The translations under genes were made by a program, and so were the position numbers. Below the pieces are notes generated by a model. The model did not search any database. It saw nothing but the letters and a program-made list of their open reading frames with translations, and was not told the DNA's origin. 14,277 bases of DNA from an uncultured Candidatus Saccharibacteria bacterium (lineage in GTDB: Bacteria > Patescibacteria > Saccharimonadia > Saccharimonadales > UBA6022), in contig CAMPHY010000013.1 in NCBI GenBank assembly GCA_946886125.1, positions 1-14,277 of the forward strand, given 5' to 3'. Below, in pieces: positions 13,144 through 14,277 of this stretch. Numbering within the stretch: position 1 is the first letter of the stretch; every line of letters starts with the position of its first letter.

Positions 13144-13198
13144 CGTCAACTCTATTCATAATTACATCAATTATGGCGAGAGTTGACGTTTTATTTTG
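13144..13198 (+). terminator. Intrinsic terminator of the structured RNA unit
   Basis: CGTCAACTCT (13144-13153) pairs with AGAGTTGACG (13179-13188). An inner CATAATT/AATTATG stem lies within the loop, and TTTTATTTT follows at 13189-13197. It clearly separates this transcript from the next gene. Confidence 0.85.
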
Positions 13199-13255
13199 CT
13201 TATCTTTATGTCAGAATATAAGTAATCATTATTCTAAAAAACGAAAAGGTCCTTC

Positions 13256-13453
13256 ATGCCACTTCACAGCGAAACATTCGTCGAACAACCACTATTTAAT
13301 GCAGACATACAAGCTAAACCTGCAATCGAAACGCAGGAGCGAGAACAAAGTATAGCTTACGATCCGCGTACTATGGGGCAACTCGCTTTTGAGTGTTTCA
13401 CAAATCATCCAGATTGGGATGATGACTCAGCCGTCGTACTCAGTTATAATTAA
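13256..13453 (+). CDS. Small acidic hypothetical protein
   Basis: A 65-residue soluble acidic protein, unrecognised. It begins MPLHSETFVEQPLFNADIQ and has a tail TMGQLAFECFTNHPDWDDDSAVV rich in aspartate and aromatic residues. AAGG lies about 7 nt before the ATG, a modest Shine-Dalgarno. A possible -10 (TATAAG at 13217-13222, or TATTCT at 13231-13236) lies after the terminator. It ends 6 nt before the Dus gene, whose -10 box covers its last codons, so the two may or may not be cotranscribed. There is no membrane segment or known motif. Reality is supported by position, leader and frame use, but its length makes it uncertain. Confidence 0.55.
   Translation: MPLHSETFVEQPLFNADIQAKPAIETQEREQSIAYDPRTMGQLAFECFTNHPDWDDDSAVVLSYN
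13422..13450 (+). promoter_or_regulatory. Promoter of the tRNA-dihydrouridine synthase gene
   Basis: ATGACT, a 17-bp spacer, then a perfect TATAAT (13445-13450), all inside the 3' end of the small upstream gene and ending 9 nt before the ATG at 13460. There is no Shine-Dalgarno. Confidence 0.6.
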
Positions 13454-13459
13454 TGTAGT

Positions 13460-14277
13460 ATGAATTTTTGGAACGAATTACCACGACCGTTTTTTATTCT
13501 TGCCCCAATGGAGGCAGTGACCGATGTGGTATTTCGTCATGTCGTCGCAAAAGCAGCACAACCAGATATCTTTTTTACTGAGTTTACTAATGCAGCGAGT
13601 TACTGTAGTCCCCAGGGTGCTCATAGCACCAAGGGGCGCTTAGCATTCACTGAAGATGAACATCCGATGGTAGCTCAAATCTGGGGCAACAGGCCAGAGC
13701 ACTTTTCTCAAATGGCTATCGGACTGGCAGCAATGGGATACAAAGGAATTGATATCAATATGGGGTGCCCCGACAAAGCGGTGGTAAAGGGCGGCTCTGG
13801 TAGCGGCCTCATTCAGCAACCCGAACTCGCTGCTGAACTCATTGCAGCAGCAAAGCAAGGTGGCTTGCCGGTGAGCGTTAAAACACGGCTAGGCTACAGC
13901 TCAACCGACGAGTGGCGCGAATGGCTGACACACCTACTAAAGCAAGACATCGTTAACCTGACGATCCATTTACGTACCCGTAAAGAAATGAGCAAGGTTG
14001 ATGCCCATTTTGAATTAATCCCTGAAATCAAAAAGCTCCGTGACGACATTGCACCTCATACGCTGCTTACGATCAACGGCGACATTCGCGACCGCCAACA
14101 CGGAGAAGAGCTGGTTGAGAAATACGGCGTCGATGGCGTCATGATTGGAAGAGGTATTTTTGCAAACCCATACGCTTTTGAGAAAACAAAGGTACTACAT
14201 AGCAGGGAAGAACTGATTAACTTGCTGCATCTTCAGCTTGATTTACACGATAAGTACTCACGTGAACTCGGGCCACG
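13460..14277 (+). CDS. tRNA-dihydrouridine synthase, truncated by window end
   Basis: Flavin (FMN) and NADPH-dependent reduction of uridines to dihydrouridine in tRNA. The visible 272 residues cover most of the TIM-barrel: APMEAVTD at 15-22 (FMN phosphate/isoalloxazine loop), NMGCP with the catalytic C103, VKTRLG with K141, an LTIHLRTR strand with the expected flavin-binding histidine, INGDI, and [12 protein letters not shown] near the end of the barrel. The C-terminal tRNA-binding helical domain is only begun. Assignment to DusA, B or C type is not possible from what is seen; the [10 protein letters not shown] segment after the catalytic cysteine departs from the usual GSALL. The start is fixed by the TATAAT promoter immediately upstream; there is no Shine-Dalgarno. 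Confidence 0.93.
   Translation, partial: MNFWNELPRPFFILAPMEAVTDVVFRHVVAKAAQPDIFFTEFTNAASYCSPQGAHSTKGRLAFTEDEHPMVAQIWGNRPEHFSQMAIGLAAMGYKGIDINMGCPDKAVVKGGSGSGLIQQPELAAELIAAAKQGGLPVSVKTRLGYSSTDEWREWLTHLLKQDIVNLTIHLRTRKEMSKVDAHFELIPEIKKLRDDIAPHTLLTINGDIRDRQHGEELVEKYGVDGVMIGRGIFANPYAFEKTKVLHSREELINLLHLQLDLHDKYSRELGP

Larger units (their letters stand above)
12417..13198 (+). ncRNA. Large, highly structured RNA or giant leader, family unknown
   Basis: From the consensus promoter to the terminator at 13144-13198 the sequence is dominated by strong helices. Main ones: 12424-12430/12473-12479 enclosing the 8-bp 12441-12448/12455-12462; 12486-12490/12495-12499; 12502-12507/12512-12517; 12551-12556/12566-12571 within 12546-12550/12597-12601; a 22-bp hairpin 12601-12622/12632-12656 with small bulges; a tRNA-like domain 12670-12759; a perfect 14-bp stem 12762-12775/12788-12801; another perfect 14-bp stem 12822-12835/12872-12885; 12980-13001; the palindrome GGGCATATGCCC at 13036-13047; and an 8-bp stem 13094-13101/13108-13115. 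No persuasive gene lies in 12399-12927. I found no tmRNA, RNase P or SRP signatures. It may be an ornate noncoding RNA of 500-780 nt, or a leader for the small ORF at 12928. The 3' boundary is uncertain. Confidence 0.55.

Noticed and set aside
12417..13198. RNase P RNA, SRP RNA, group I or II intron
   Set aside because: None of the RNase P core words (such as GAGGAAAGTCC), the SRP tetraloop region, a group I P7 core or a group II domain V were found on either strand.
12948..13355. 135-residue plus-strand open frame
   Set aside because: It crosses the strong terminator at 13144-13198 and the start region of the gene at 13256. Composition looks non-coding and no ribosome binding site is present.
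1..14277. Recoded UGA (Gracilibacteria/Absconditabacteria code 25)
   Set aside because: All genes read through with standard codons and need no UGA as glycine; UGA serves as stop of the NUDIX gene.
1..14277. CRISPR arrays, insertion sequences or prophage genes
   Set aside because: No regularly spaced repeats, transposase, integrase or terminal inverted repeats were seen.

Overview
The window looks like chromosome of a small-genome bacterium, most likely Candidatus Saccharibacteria (TM7) or another Patescibacteria/CPR lineage. This assignment is an inference from gene content and style: densely packed short transcription units, two orphan type IV prepilins, a bacterial archaeo-eukaryotic-like release factor (baeRF), a TrmA/RlmD-type methyltransferase without iron-sulfur cysteines, a UvrD-type helicase fused to a RecB-like nuclease, and many lineage-specific unknowns. 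Genes read normally with the standard bacterial code, and no internal UGA is needed.

Left part (1-3801), mostly minus strand: a truncated P-loop kinase, a plus-strand MORN-repeat protein, a NUDIX hydrolase, a DUF2268-type zinc protease, an unknown 157-residue protein with a strong promoter, a type IV prepilin and tRNA-Gln(UUG). Nearly every unit has its own recognisable intrinsic terminator. Middle part (3921-8481), plus strand: a VanZ/YjdF-like membrane protein, the baeRF protein, an endonuclease/exonuclease/phosphatase-fold enzyme, a second prepilin and the RNA uracil-C5 methyltransferase. A convergent unknown (8499-8987) follows, then divergently the 1098-residue helicase-nuclease. The right end holds a short hypothetical gene and a tRNA-dihydrouridine synthase cut by the window edge.

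The most unusual stretch is 12382-13198. A consensus promoter (TTGACA, 17 bp, TATGAT) sits over the helicase stop codon and drives about 500 nt with no convincing gene but at least ten strong hairpins. These include an embedded tRNA-like domain (acceptor stem, D-stem, perfect T-arm) that has no anticodon arm. This is followed by a near-perfect Shine-Dalgarno sequence held in a hairpin, a possible 47-residue cysteine-rich microprotein, and an intrinsic terminator. It could be a large ornate noncoding RNA, or a giant structured leader controlling the small gene. I could not match it to tmRNA, RNase P RNA, SRP RNA or a group I/II intron.

A second theme is transcript architecture. At least nine genes have a -10 box only 6-11 nt before the start codon and no Shine-Dalgarno, which predicts leaderless or near-leaderless mRNAs. 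A minority (2849, 4472, 12928) have good Shine-Dalgarno sequences. Several promoters overlap the preceding stop codon, so genes that look like operons may be transcribed individually.
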